Below, one piece after another: positions 24,801 to 39,800 of a DNA stretch of 64,000 nucleotides (its first letter is position 1; each line of letters begins with the position of its first letter). The stretch comes from Lethocerus indicus (taxonomy: Eukaryota > Arthropoda > Insecta > Hemiptera > Belostomatidae). A program made the translations under genes and the position numbers. The notes below the pieces were generated by a model. The model was given only the letters and a program-made list of their open reading frames with translations, ran no database searches and was not told where the DNA came from. Location of the stretch: the NCBI GenBank assembly GCA_019843655.1, contig JACDQD010000008.1, positions 14,418,442-14,482,441 of the forward strand, read 5' to 3'.

Positions 24801-27800
24801 TCCTTAATTTGTTCTCCACCGGCTTTTGTTCCTAATATTTGCGCCTAATAAAAGTATATTTTTCGGTTTCACTGGCGCATTAATTTCGAAATGACCGAGT
24901 GCTTTAGGAAATGAACTGTTGGAATTTTTTTTACAACATCCGCCGTTTTAACGACTCGGGCGTCAAACGGTACATCCTCCTCGTCCTGCCGGCCAACCCG
25001 TCCGTCGTTTGACCCGGTACCCAATAAACGAGCACAAAAATTACAATAACATCCTTCTTCCCGTTCTTTGAACCGACTACTGATTGAATCGGCCGTGGAG
25101 AATGTACTACTCGTTTCTACTGCGACAGTCAGTATATCATACAAGAGAAAGCATTAAAAATTCCTGCTATATATTCTGCTTTCGTTCTACATTCTGCACT
25201 CGCTATTGTAATCTCCGGCTTAATCGAAATCTTCACGGCAGTTCCAACGCTAGCTGTTCCGATGTTCGTTTTCATTTCTACGTCCGCATTTAGTGGACAT
25301 AAATCATCCGAAGGTACGATCTAGCGTCACTGTTGGGTTTAGCATCCGGTGTATACTTGGGGGTCGTGACAGGTTATCGGAGGAAGCTGGATGTTGATGG
25401 GGGCATTGGGGGCTGTCAGTTGTCGCCAGCTTGTTTACTGTGCCCGAGCATGCTACCCGGCCTAATGACGGACGCTTGTTTTCTTCCCTTTTTCTGTAGA
25501 CTTTATGTAGAACCGAGGGAAGAATATCCTTTCACCTTTGTCTCGGCACCGAAATAGTTTTGACGCTGTGTTTGAGTTTTCCGCTACTTCCTACCACATC
25601 GATAAATTTTACGAAGTAACATTTACATTTTCATAAAAGAGATGTATAATTACTGATATATACTATTGTTGCTCGTAAAATGATTTTATTTATTTCGACC
25701 TACGGCAGTGTTACATATATCGCTGCGTGTTCTCGTCAAAAACATTGTTTATTTGGAACAAGTTGGAATTGAACAGACCCTCAAATTGTTATTTCATTAT
25801 TGTTATAATTACGGGCGTCAAAACTTCATTTAAAAATGTTTCGTATCATGTAAAAAAATTATTTCGCATTTGTTGGCGCGTTGTATTCCCATATCAATAT
25901 GGTTTGAATAAAGTTTTCGAATCGATACGCTGAACGCGATTCCGATTGAACTTATTTGTCGTGCATTTGTATTCAGCGCGATCGCGTGTTGCGCTAGATG
26001 TCCGTTATAAAAGTATAATGCGGCGTATAACAAAGTTGTCTTTATTCCACTTCCGAAGTATTTCCTCCGCATCTGGAATCGAGCGGAATTTATTGTGGTT
26101 CTTAATTCCCTAAAATAGACGCGGACGCCTCCACCCAAGAGTCTTACTACACGATGCTGCTTATTTACACCATGAGTGGTTCAGTCGTAAATATTGAGAT
26201 TTAAAGTCAAGCCTCATTTAAATATAGCCTAGTAGTGATTTCCTTGTAATATATAAGGAGGTAAATAGCTAGTTGGGGTCAAATTTCTGTTTCATTATAA
26301 CTAGCAGTTGTGTTGGCAATCTTCAAAATTTTCTTCCCTTAAACTTTAATCGTGGCCTTCGACCTTTAAGCGGGATTATAGTTCCTAGTAAAAGGTTGAT
26401 ATAGAATATAAAGAACCTAGAAATTGAGTGTCCTATTTATGTATGCTGTTTCTCGTTAACAGCGCGAGATTTGTTTACATTGATCTCTTAGCTATTCCTT
26501 TTAGCTGCTAACTGAGATTTTGCAGGCGACGAGTTCTCGGAAGGCGGATTTGAAATTTTTGGCAATTTTTCTGACTGATTAATCTCCGTGTTTTTTCCGT
26601 TCGGTCTCGTCTCCGGTATTTGGAAAAATGGAATTTTAATTAACGGATTTCCATATTAATGGTGGTGTTGTTTAATTGTATGGTGGCTCAGATGACCCGT
26701 TTACGCCGCTATTTTTAGCCTGGGGTTTTTTTTAAAGAAAAAAGTGTTCGACCACAGGCCAGTGGAGCGTGCACAGCCATATTGTTTTTCCGTGAGGTCA
26801 GAGGACTATTTGCTGCCGTTTTCCAGTTCGTATTATTTTATTAATAAATTAAAGTTAGTCTCAGATTTAATTTTCATTTAATACGGTTAGAGACAGCAGT
26901 TAATCCTACTTATTTTTATTTATATTGAAACCTGGTATTGTTATCTCAAATAATGAATCCCCCGGTGTTTCAATAATATATGTAATAAATCGTTATTCCA
27001 GAACCAAATTTTAACTACACCGCATCATAGCATGCACAGTATCCATCGTATACCGGGCATCGCTATTATTGGCCAGCTTGTTGAATATAAACTGCATACT
27101 GATATTTCAAAGAATATATTGAAGGCGCTTTGGAATACATGCATAGCTCCCCGTATGGATTTCAGGCTCTCCTTGACATTGAGGGAATCCGGCGCCTCGC
27201 ATATTCGATACGGTGTTTACATAATTTATAAGTTCTTATAAAATCTTTGAAGGAAGGTGAACTGTTTCGTTTTTATTGAGGGAATCATTTTTCCAGGATG
27301 AAAATTTAACTCTCGCATCCCTTAAATATCAATTTAACCCTCTATGGGCCGAAATGTTATTTTAAATCCAAAAAAATTGGGGGAAAGGAAAATCAGCAAT
27401 TATAAACCTATATATGCAAATAAAAAAAAATTATCCTTTTAAACAATTTTATTGCAGGATTAAGATTTATGCGCCATCTCACGAAAAAAGCTATAATTAT
27501 TTGGTAAAATCTCGATAAATTGAAATGTGAACTGAAAGTTACATGGGCCCATAGAGGGTTAACAATAAGCTGCACTGTTTTTTTTTTACTCTAAGGTATT
27601 GAGGTATTGAGTTTTAAAAATTCCATTCCTACATTACTTAATTTATTATATAAGTATACATTTTGATATCAAAATTGACCCCTGCTAATCCGGTATTTTT
27701 CCTGTGGTTGTTAACCACCCGAGCGACTTCTAGTAGAAGGATTTTTCACCTTTTCCCTTGAGGCCCTCCCAGGTGTTGTCTGATGGAACTATTTATTACT

Positions 27801-30800
27801 CGTTCCATCATCCCCGGTCCAGTCATCACTCGCTGGGACACCCCGGAAATGTCCCGGACCAGCGGGGGTCAAACCCCCGGGGTTTTTCACGCGGTATTTA
27901 TGATGTTGGCGATAATTCAAGTTCCGGTCGCGGAAACCTCATTTAGAAGATGCGTCCATTAATAAAGCAATAAAATTATTCCCAACCGTTCAATTTACCC
28001 CTCTGTAATTGAACCTAATGTAATGCATTATAGTAAAAACTTTAAGTCTTGGTGGGGGTTTTGGGGGGGGGGGGGTTTTAGCTGATGGATGGACAGCCAC
28101 CGGTCGGGTTCGGGGCCCTGTTTGGTGGTTTAATTAAGGCCCCGGTCACGCAACAGGCGGTAGGCCTACCGCGCTCGCACACACCAGCCACCCTACCCTA
28201 CCCTACACTACCACACACACACACCCAATAGTCACGCTCCTTTACCCTATTTCCCCTATATTGGCGGGGGAACCACTACCCTCACTTTTCGGCGGCGCCC
28301 CTTTCATCGCACACCACCAGCCCGGTCTCTTCACATTCGTCTGCCCTCATAGATAATTCGTTATAGACAATTTAGCGTAAGACAGAGGAGCGACATTTAC
28401 GAAAATATTTATTTCTTTAAATGTCGCACGATATTCGTGTTAGTGTATAAGGTACACTTGTACCGGCTTGCAGCACACTCTGCTATGTGTTACATTAAGC
28501 GGGAATGTTACAATGTTAAAACCCTGAAGAAATTTATTCATTCTCATGAGCACACTCCTACTCTTCGTTCACTTCAACACAACATTTGGTATAGTGCACG
28601 GTTTGATTTGAGGTCCCGGGGTAGGATTTTTTGTCCGGTATTTTTCGATAGAGTGGACATAAATAATCCGTATATTCAGTGCACCAACAGTATTATTTCT
28701 AATTTATTAACCTTTCCTATTCTTAATTTAATGATTTGAATGGATTAAATGGAACTTTTGAAGTATTTTAGCAGGTAGCACCTAGTGTTTATTTAATTGT
28801 ACTGAACGTTCATACGCCACCGGAAAATTGAGTTACACCTGCGCATTATAGCTAAAAAAAGTTTAAAAATTGAAAAAAATGGTTACATTCAAATTCTGTA
28901 TTTGTTCTGGCATAAATATGGAAATGGAAAACTGCTATCGGCGCTGGGGCGTACGCACTATTACGCAGTTTGACAACAAATCAATAGTTTATTGGTTCGG
29001 ATCGCGCCGAATTTCAACTTGTTTTAACAGGTTCCGTTCGTACTGGAAAGTTATTTGCACTCCCACTTTGTCCAAGTTCACTGCAGAGGGATTGGATATT
29101 TACGGAACAAAAGGGGGCTTGAAATTTCGGTCGACGGAATATTTTCCTCGGCGTGATGGACGAAGCCTTCTAGGGAGTGCCAAAAAAAGATTTTATAATG
29201 CACGCTGCGGCCCCACCCGACCGTCGAGCGGCTTCCGAAATCGAATTCCGGGGGATCCTTATGAGGTTATATGAATAACATGTTCAAATTAACTTCCTTC
29301 GGTCCCGCCGCTAATGTAAAATTTTATTTAATTTTCATATAAAAGTCTCTCCTTTTGTTCACAGTAAAAAAAGCTGATTGAATTATCCGCCTTTTCTGAG
29401 TAGTATTATACCGATTTCACCAGTAATGTATTCCCTAATCACGTGGGTAATTTTTACAACTCAGATTAGCGTTCTTTTAATACACAAGTGGTAGGGAATA
29501 GAAGATTTACGTAATTAGTCATTATCATCAGTTCACGAATAGGTACCGACAGCATAAGAATATTATTATAATATGGAACAACGTGTTAGTCCCTGAAAAG
29601 TGAATTCTATGAAGCCTTAATTTCCTGAGTACAACGGTTACTTACACTAGCGGATAGGCAAGGAATTGTTGATTCTCTGAGCCACATGAACTCAACGATA
29701 GTTTTTTCTGGTCCCTCTCGAGTGCTCAGGAGTTATTTTAGATCAACTCAAAATAAATTTAAATCTTAAAAAATAATCGTAGTGATCTAATTATATATTC
29801 CGAAATAGTATCCGAAACACCCTTAATCATAATGTGTCAGCAACGACTCGCAGGTCTTGATGATCTGAGGTTATTATACAGCGGTAAAATTAATGCTCGA
29901 CGGTTCTTGTTAGTCAGAGCGATCCTCAGTCGGTTCATCAAACGCTGAAATATTCCCCCCAATGGGGTATTAGCCGGAGGAAAAGCTAAATGGGGAAAGC
30001 GGTGGTTGGGTATTTGCAGTTTCAAAAGGGAGAATATCAACTGAATCGTTTGATGTCCAAGAAAATAATCGGGCGGTGTTCTAATTCGGCCAGACACCGA
30101 TCTCCAAGGAAATGCCCCCTCCTCAGTTTTCAGTGAAAAGTGCTTATTCTCCTCGCCCAATGTTTAATAATTTCTGCCTTGAATTGAGCACAGCATTATT
30201 TTCCTTTTTTTATGAAAGCCGTATTACAAGCCGTAATCGTGACTATTATAAGATCGACTGATTTTGCCCTTTCGAAATATTTTACAATATGCACCCAACT
30301 ATATTAAAGGACTATATTTCTGAAGCAATTATAGTTTTCACAGAAAACGAAAAAAAAATAATTGACACAGAATTTTAGGCAAGAAAGAAATATCGTCAAC
30401 TAACAGAAACAATTTTCTCCGTTGAATCATCTAAAATGTAATACAAATATTAACATTATTACAACCGTTGTTTCTGAAATTAATTGTATCGGTGGAACAA
30501 TTGAAGGGAAGTTATTTGTTTTAAAAATGCTAGAGCAGATTGTATTATTATGTGGAAAGATGGAAGAAAACTCTCGGCTGTGAAGTGTGCCTCCTGTGTT
30601 GTATGTCGTTGCGTAGCTGATCAGATGGGAGCGACCGACCCGGTTTCTCCTTTATCGGCGACTAGAGAGCTCCCCGGCCGACCCATGAAAACCTTTCAAA
30701 CGTTTATCCGAAAAGTTCCTTCGCCCCCAAAAAGCCCGGAGTGGGGCAATTTTGATTCCATCGGAAAATTTTTCCGGCCTACTGGGGGGGGAGGCGGTCT

Positions 30801-33800
30801 CCCCACCTGACACACCACGCGCCGTTTTCCCCTGCGGCCGATATTCCTCTTTTTTAATTATTCCGGCATTTGTTCGAGGAGTGAGGTCTTAAAACGCTCA
30901 GTGGGAAGTGTGGTTGTCGGGCGGCGATAAAGGCTGGCGGGGTCCCTAATGGACTGGGCGGCACCACCCCCCGGGCGGTTGTCATCACATCATACAGACC
31001 ACTCTCCTTCTCGCCTGTTTTCTTGTCCGCACAATTTTTCACCGAAATGGAGACTTATTTCGCGCCCAACCCCGCCCCCTGCCCCCTAAAAATATCGAGC
31101 CGCTTGCTTCCGGACTGCTGGGAACAGAAAAATAGTGTTTTGTCGCGGTCCATTGCGTATCGAACGTAAAATATATTGGTCGTTAGAAAATCTTGTATTA
31201 AACAATTTTTAAAACTATTTGTGGAATATTAAATCTTGTTACTTGTATGCACTATACCCTCGCAAACTCCTCTGCGGGTAAACCTTTAAATTCACAGTAG
31301 ATAGACAAATATAACTTATACCCGACCGGTTTAATCCCTTTTTTAATTAGCCAATTAATTTGGCCATGCCTGTTATTTAGCTAATTTATGCCTGAGTGAG
31401 ACGGTAGGATTTACTTGGAAGTATCTCAAGTTTTGTATTTATTATGTGATACAGCCCTAAATGGTTGATCCGAACCGCGTATCTGTTATACATACGCTTG
31501 TTGTGATTTGCCAACGTCAAAGAAGCCAAAAATTATTTTTATTTAGACGATTAATAGTTTTATTTCATATTCGTATAATATTTAATCAAATAAATGTTCG
31601 TGTTAACGGTGTTTTACAAGAAAATAGGTTTGCAAAATATAACACCTAAAGCTTACTCGGGTAATTTCGTTCGGATTTATTCCCCACGGCTGATAGTTGG
31701 GTAGCTCCGTTTAAAGTGGTAAAATGGTGCCAGTTGCGGGGAAATTTCCGGGCTGCGGAAAAGGGAATTTATTATTTCGGTAAGGACAATGAAAACAATG
31801 GAACGGGGCCTTTAACTTGCGAAAGTGTGAATGAATTAAAACGGTCGGGTGGTAATTTGTATTCCCCGAATTTCTGGAATTTATGAAAATAAAGGATCCT
31901 CTCCCGTAACTTTTATGTGGGTAGAATCGCGCTGAAAGGCCAGTTTCTAATGCGTTTATACGTCCCGACCTAGTGACCTTTATCGCTACATGCCAGGAAG
32001 TTATTGCACGGTAGTTTATGGATAAAAAATTGCAAATAAAATTGCAGAAATTATGTAGTATGTTTTATTGTTACTTATTGGTTGGATTAATATAGCGAGT
32101 TTCGTTCGATAGTCTGTAGGGTTTCGTGCTGTGTTAAGAAGCGGGGCGAGCGGCTTTCCCCCCGGGACCTTCCTTAACTGAGAACCTTCGGAGCAATTTT
32201 TTTTTCATAATTTCTTCTCTCCCTCCTATTAAAGTATTGATAAGGTATTCGTTGAATTAGGTTCGGGTTCGCTAAATCATTAACAACTCTAAAGAGGAAC
32301 TCTCTTGCGAAAATATTACGAAAATGTGACTGATGTCGTATACTCATGTGATTATTTTTAGCAGAAAATTGTAGTCGCCAGGTTATATTTCGCAGGAGAT
32401 ATTTTTCACTGCGACTGCACTTCACTCAAGTTATATTAGAATGATGTATTTGATCCCTTTTGAATTTCATGGCAATTGGAGGTTTTCGATTTTTTTTGGG
32501 GTTAGGTCGGTATTGATAATTACCGAGGAATGGTGCTTCATTCTCCTTCAATGCAATTGTATAATAATAATAATAATTGTCGATCTTCTGCGGTATCATG
32601 AATTCCAGACTGGGGGACTGCCAAAACGCGAGATCCTAGCAGTCGAAAAAAATTTCTCCGATCGGCGGTAGAATATTTTCGAGCGTCGTAAGTGGGCGGG
32701 TAGTCCGAGGGGTGCATTAACGGTACTCGTGAGGGTGGGTGCTGGCGGTTGCTGCTTCGAGCCTTTCCTTCAGAAATTGTGGAGCCGATGGAGTTTTCTT
32801 CGGGCTCAGATTCGATTTGCAAGAAAGATTGGGTTCCCCCAGGTTGGCCGGTCCTTCCCCCCCAAGTTAAATTTCGCCTTATCTCCGCCCGAGCCCACTT
32901 TCAATTTAACTGACTCCTGCCCTCTTCTGTCAAAGGTCTCCCCACGCGGTTTTGATCAGATGCCGCCTCGTCTTTATTTCCTTATCTAAATACGACGTGT
33001 CGAATTCCCCGCCCTGACAATATTTCACAAATTGAAAAGTCACCATAGAAAAATATATAAAAGTGTTTCCCTTTCCGCGGGTTCCTTATTCGGGTTAAGG
33101 TCTATCCAAATCTCCTTCTTGGGTCAGTCATAAAAAATGCTCAATTGTTTCGATCAACTAATATGATAGTATCACATGAGCCGGTAGGATTCACTGTCGT
33201 AACATCTCAATATTTCTGAATGGGTTCTGGTTATATGATTAATGTGGACTGGCCGGGAATTATTTATTTATTTATTGTCTCCGTTTATTTAAGCTTGTCA
33301 CACGTGTATCGAATCCTCTCACTACTGCCTGAATTTTTTCCCTCTCATTCTTCACCAGCCTTATTCTTTATCTCATAAAAATGTCCTCATAACACCCTTT
33401 GCCGTTTTGTACGCCAGGAGCAAAATGGGCGGAAGATATTGAACGATCTCATCTCCCAATTATTCATCGGCTGGAACATTTATTCTTGTTCGCTGTGAGA
33501 AAAACTCGGTAGGGAACGCTTTCGGCGATTTAAAACAATGCTTCAGAAAGGCTCCAGGCTCAAAGCCTGAACACCAGTTACTACAACTAGCTTCGTCACA
33601 ATCGACAGTCACGCAACGTATGATCCAAATTCTCAACACCTCCGCTAGCACATTGTACGTATTAAATAAGGTTTGGCTTCAGCAGGTAGTAGGCAAGCGC
33701 GATCATTAGAAGGTACTATTGCTCGCAGGGAGTATAAGAACATAACCCACAGAGGTCCTGACAAAAACTGTACGAAGTCTTAAATGCAGAAGATTAAATT

Positions 33801-36800
33801 GTGAAATTAGCAGATGGACCTTTTGCAAGCACAGCTTTTTAGATTCCTTGTTTAATTTGTTCCTATGTGTAGGTTGGGGAAGTGTTAATTAAAAATTAGT
33901 GCGTCGATATCTTTTTTATTGAGATATTGTTCACAAAACAAAACGTGCAAACTTTAATTTTTAAAAAACTGAAAAATTACTTGCCCGAAAATGTATGGTG
34001 CGTGCCCTTCCCTCAACACCTGACCTTTATCTCGTATTCTTGGATAATATTCACCTCACGTTGTCCTCTCTTTGCACGAATAATGTAAGCCCCGTATTTA
34101 TAGTGCCATATTTCTGAAGCAGTCTATAATGATCTGACTTCATTGTGCGCCACAATTAGTATTTTACTATCATCGTTTGAATTCGAATATTATAGACCTT
34201 TCCAAGTTTAATAAACAACGCGATGAACGTCATAAATAAACAGACATTTTAATTAAACTGGTATGATTTTCTAAAATGACTTATTAAGCATTGGAAAATC
34301 CACCTGTGTTACATTCGTGTGACAACTATTCTTCCTTCATAGAAGTATGGGATATTCATTAGGACTATATTAGTAATGTATGTGGGATGACCAGGTTTAT
34401 CAATTACGTTCTGATATATATATGAAATACACCTTTGTAAATTCGTACTGTGATTCGTAATGCTGTTTGATATGTTCGTAGTTTGCAGAGTGTATTAGCC
34501 GGAAATAATTCATAGTTAATTAAAAGCAGGCAGAGTATCACACTGTCATTGTAATTCGTTATCATCCAATTGTTTTCATACTTTCCTTTATAAAATTGAT
34601 GTAAATGTAGATATTTTCACTAGGAAAAATGTTCCCATTCTAGAGATAACTGTGCATACATTAAATATGAAAATATTATAACTGTAGTTTAGCCCGACTG
34701 GGATGAGCCCCCATTTTTATCTCTCGGCACGTAGTTTCTGTTGCTCTTTCCCTCGTTGGATACGTGCAGGAAAATGAAAAAAAGAAGCGTGGTCGATTGG
34801 TCCAGAGATGGTCTGGGGGAAAATCTTTTCTGTAAAGGTCTTAAGAGTTAAGAAGTAATTGTCGTTCTTGAAGAAATGGAACGTAAATCTTTCTCATCCC
34901 GCCCTGTCGGATCAGTTCCCTCTTTCTTCCTCGTACGCGAACAAGGACAGCAAAGGATGTTCTAAACGAACAGATGATATTTTAATATCTGACGAAACCT
35001 CCTTCCATCGTACGCATACCGTAATTTATTTATTTTACTTTCTTAATAGCATTTTAGTAATTTGTATTTTCCAGGATTGAAAGATATTTTTTACTAAGTA
35101 CGCCTTCCTCCTTAGTTATATATAGGCAATTCTTAGGTAAGTCAACAGACTTTGTGACTACCACCGAAACAATGTACTAATTTAATACGCCCCGCTAGCT
35201 TTGCACAGTATATACTGCAAATTTGTAGGTTTAAATACCCCCTTCCCCGGGTCGTCATCGTTTCACCATATCGGTTTTGAGGAATGAGTTCTCGGGGGTG
35301 GAAGGGGAGTGTTAAAGAGCAACCAGTTGAATGGCGTGGGGCCCGGGGGCAGTTTGGTTTGGGGCCGCCCCCCGTGGCGTAATAATACTAGAAGCGCTCT
35401 CTTATCTCCTTGCCGGTTGACGGGTCCTACCGCCCTCCATTCAGACGGGGCCCTCATTTGTGCTGTGCCGCCGCCGCACCTCTTACCCGCCTTCATTATA
35501 ACTCGGGTAATTGCGCCCCCCCCCGCGAATTTAGTCTCTTGTTATACTTTCGGTTCCAAAAATTAATCTGCGCATGACTGCTGGAGAATTTGAACATTTT
35601 ATGGCCGCGTTTAACGAATTTAGTGGGAGGGGGGCTCTGCTAATGTTCGGACTATTATCCACGCGCCGGTGACCTAGACCGAATCTTAAGTTTCCCTCAA
35701 CACTAGCAGTGGTGCTGGTAAGATGTTTTATCGGCAGCCTTATTGTATATCTGAGCCAGTCAGTAATTGTATTAACAATTATTTTGTTTCAATTCGTACA
35801 TAGTTTCACGTAATTGATTCGTGGCCCAGACTGAGAACTCCGTCGCACCGCTGAGCCACCGCAATGGGAATGGGCGACTCCCCACCGCCAAAAAAAAGCG
35901 GTAATAACCAGGCGTGCCGATAATTTGGTACGAAAGTTAAAAAACGACGATATAACAATCTTGTTTCGAATAAAACCCGGCCGGCGACTGCGGATAACAC
36001 GCTACACAGAAAAGAATAAGTAGCACCGAACAGAGTGAGAGCAAAGCACGCAATCTTCTTATACAAACATCTCAATATTCTATCGGCAACACACGGCTCA
36101 ACCATACATAAGCACAAGGTCATTTCACAAGCTGCATACAGTTTCAATTTACTAGATTTACTCTATGTATTATTATTTATTAGCCTAAACGTAATAAAAT
36201 ATATTAGTGCTCTGGTCCACTCGTAATTAATTCAAATTTGAAAATGTTCCCCTCAGCGGAGCATTATTTGCATGCACTTTATTCTGCAATTCCGCAGTGT
36301 TCTAGATTGTCTCGAAATCCACTTGTAAAATATCAAATTCTCTAGCGAATTATTTCCATTTCTATAACGCTTTCCTTTGTTTGTTCAACACATTCGATTC
36401 AAGGAGGAGAATACATACCGAGCTCATAGGTCCCGTTCTTTTTTCGAGTTCTTAAACCTCCCCTCCAACTGGGACAATTAGACCGGGGAGTGTATCTGAC
36501 AGTTGAGCTGATGGAGGTGACCTGTAAGTTAGAGGATTGCTGATAAGTCTTTGTTATCAGTATTGGACCGATCCAGTTCTCAGACTACAACTCCCTTACA
36601 TCTCTCTCACTCTCTCCCTCATCCTTCTGTCATTTTCATTTTCCACTCCTCCATTCACGTCTTCTCTCCCCATTCGTTAGGAGCTATATATATGTCCATA
36701 TGTCCTATATATGTCACCCATTTAACGTTATTACTTCATAAATTACGTGCGCCCCCTGTGTAGAATATTCCTCGCGCCCTGGAAACATCCTTATTCCCTC

Positions 36801-39800
36801 ACTCTGGAGCTTAATATCCGGCAAACGGGGGAGAACCATTTTGTTTTCAATTGTTTCTCACTATTATTTTGCGAAACGTATATATATATATATATATATA
36901 TAATATACGCGCTATAATATTCTGTGTAGTCAACGCGTATTTGATTGGTTAGGTGGGACCAGCGTAGCCAGTGCGTGTGTAGCATGCAACATTAAAACTG
37001 CAATATTGGCTAGTTCGTAGGGGGTGGGCTAAATTGGGGTAGGGTTTGACAAGTTGGTGTACAAGTTTCATTATTATTGACCAAGGGCGGTACTACACCA
37101 CTTGACAAATTCATGCCCTACTCCTGAGGCGGGCACCAGCAGCGGGGACCGAAACGACCGGAGCCGCCGCCTTATTTTGCTTTACTTATTTAGCAGAGTT
37201 TCAGAAGAGCCTTCAGTGTCAATGTTTATTTCTTACAACTTGAAAGGTTTTATACATACTATTGATGTTCATAATTAAATTGAAAAAAAGGTAAAAATTG
37301 TATTCCTCCGGCACTCTTTGTACCTGATGTTCCCGAGTAAATAATGCTAAATGGTTTAAGTGCGTTCCGTAATAATGTTGGGTGTAGGAAATATTTTTTC
37401 CGAAGTATTGTAACTTTTTCTCGGTTTTCTGCCACTTGTCACTGCCTCCTGTGGGTTTTACGGCGTAATCGGCTCAGCTAAGATAAGGGTCCTTCAAAAA
37501 TCCGCCTCCCCCGACATTTCTCTTTAAAGAGCAGATCCCTCCCTGTTAATCTTAATAACTCTTCTCAGAGAAAGTTGACACTTTCCACACGCATAATCTC
37601 CCGTGCCATTCGGCCACTTGTCCCGTGCCCGAATTTAAATTGAATCCATAAACCATAAGAGAACTTATGGAGCCCCGCACCAATTTAGAAAAACTGCACG
37701 TAAATGTACGCTGCAACCTCATTTGAATATAAGTTTGTGCTAGTTTAAGTTCATCAAGAATAATTAAGTTTAAACATTTTTTTAGTACCTAGATAGTGTT
37801 ATAAATTCATTACATTGTTTCATTTAGGAAGTACTTAGCGTTTGCTGATGTACTCGATCAGTTCAGCGGGAACAAAAATATTTGTTAACCGGGTTTAGTT
37901 ATTGATCATTGTCAATGTTGGGCGTTAATATACTATTTTCAGAAAAAAGGGCGCTAGCCATTTTATATAATTTTATTTATTACTTCGAACCATTAATTGG
38001 TTTATGTAGTTAGTAATTACTGGAAATTGTTATTCTGCCGTCAGTAAAATTAGCCTCTACCGGCTTTGGCGTGCTTACTACGTTCAGCAGCGTTTGTCGA
38101 ATCGTGAGGTTTGACCGGACCGTGAATATGGCGTGTGTGACCGGCGTAAGAAATTTAGAAAATCGTTCCCGAAAACTAATGAAAATCGAGCTGTTGCGCG
38201 CTTTAGTTTGTGAAAAAACACTGTAGAATTGAATTTGGGGAAGAATATTGTCTGGTTCAGACGGGGACTACCCGTTTTTGGGCCGAATTTAATCTACCGG
38301 CAGTGAGCAAATTGATGAGGGCAGATTGCCTTCCAGTTCCATCAAAACTGGCGATTGTCCCGTTCCCGTTGTTTGGATTGCAGTTTGTTGTGAACGTCTC
38401 GTTGTGGACAGAAATAATGTTTTTCGTAACAGATTTCAATTTTGACAAGTCTGGAAATTTCGTCGCTGACATTTTAATAACCGCCCAGGCTTCCTCTCAA
38501 GGCCGGTTATCAGACGGAAAACACACGCGGGAGGGCTAAAAAGAAGCCATTAAGGGTTCAATTAACGGTACAATGGGATTCTTGCGACACTTGCTCCCTC
38601 TCGCAGTTCTGTATTAAAAAGTAAGAAGGGGGAAATGGGGTAATAGATCACAGATCCAAAACATCAGCGCAATATACTTGCAAAAGTATTGTAATACGCC
38701 ACAATATTATTGTCACGTAATAAATTATAATTGTAATTAAGCATTCATAATACTCAAATTATTGGAGCAGTAGTCTTATGGCTTCAGTTCAAACTGCATT
38801 TGTATTGACTGGCAGTAATATTGACAAAGTTGAGTCGATATCAAAATTTTCTAATATCGTATAGTTCTAATTAGTTTTTATCTATTCTATACCTTGAAGT
38901 ATAACTGAAGTGTACGATGGGTATTCTATGAAGAGTATGTTGGAAAGTGTGCATCTGTCGATTTGTCGAAATTTATATGCAAACACCATTTCATGGCAAT
39001 GGGCAAATTACGTCTGAATTTTCGTAACTTATCCCGGCATCTGAATATTTTCCCCGGAAATATTTTGGACCGATATGCATATTTTAAGCGTTTCTTTCTA
39101 AATTTCATGCATGTTTTTGTAGCGAGTAACGTGGCCTGGGGGTGTGCCTGCGTGCCGTTAGCGCTCAATCTGATACTCCCAGATTATTTATCAGGCCACC
39201 CCTTTTTGAGGCTCCGTTCCCTCTGGAGGGGACTGAAAAATCGTTACCGGAAGTACTTACGCGATTATTGGGCCGAGTTATTAGGGGTTTTTTTTAAACT
39301 CGAGACTGATTTTCATTTTATTAAAACTGGATTGAACTCAGTTTTTCCTGTTTTTAATCCCCCGGAAACTGATTAGACCAGCGAAGGAAAAAGTGCAAGC
39401 GAAGAGCATTTTAAAAAGGAGCGTTTTTATTACCCACTTAGTTAAACACGATTATCGAGACAATCACTGTGATGGGGTCACATTCAGTCGTAATTGTAAT
39501 TGGATAATCAGAATAGAACAATTTTCCATCATTAGAAGAATTAATTTGGAACGTGAAATTTTTAATTGGTCCGATGACTTCCTTACTGTAAAGGGTACCT
39601 GAGTAAAGGGTTACCTTTTTTTGTATCGTATGAATTACCTGCCCGATTTCATGAGGTAGCTGGATTCTTTAAGTATGTTTAATACAAATGATAGGCTTAG
39701 TCAATGACAGTTGCCTATTTAATTTCTATCTCCAATCCATCAATTCGATAGCCCTTCTCATGTCACCTCCCTGAAAATCCGGAGCGCCACCTTAAGAGGA

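Noticed and set aside
24869..25144. 91-codon minus-strand frame
   Set aside because: Some charged, protein-like sequence, but no domain, no conserved motif and AT-rich third positions; not enough to call.
28870..29274. 134-codon open frame on the plus strand
   Set aside because: No resemblance to a known family, no coding bias, non-ATG opening codon; most likely a chance frame in GC-richer DNA.
32538..32822. 94-codon minus-strand frame with a plausible-looking acidic N-terminus
   Set aside because: No ATG at the proposed start, no homology and no splice support.
38963..39376. 137-codon open frame, with an 80-codon frame opposite
   Set aside because: Overlapping frames on both strands, no domain, no splice signals and no third-position bias.
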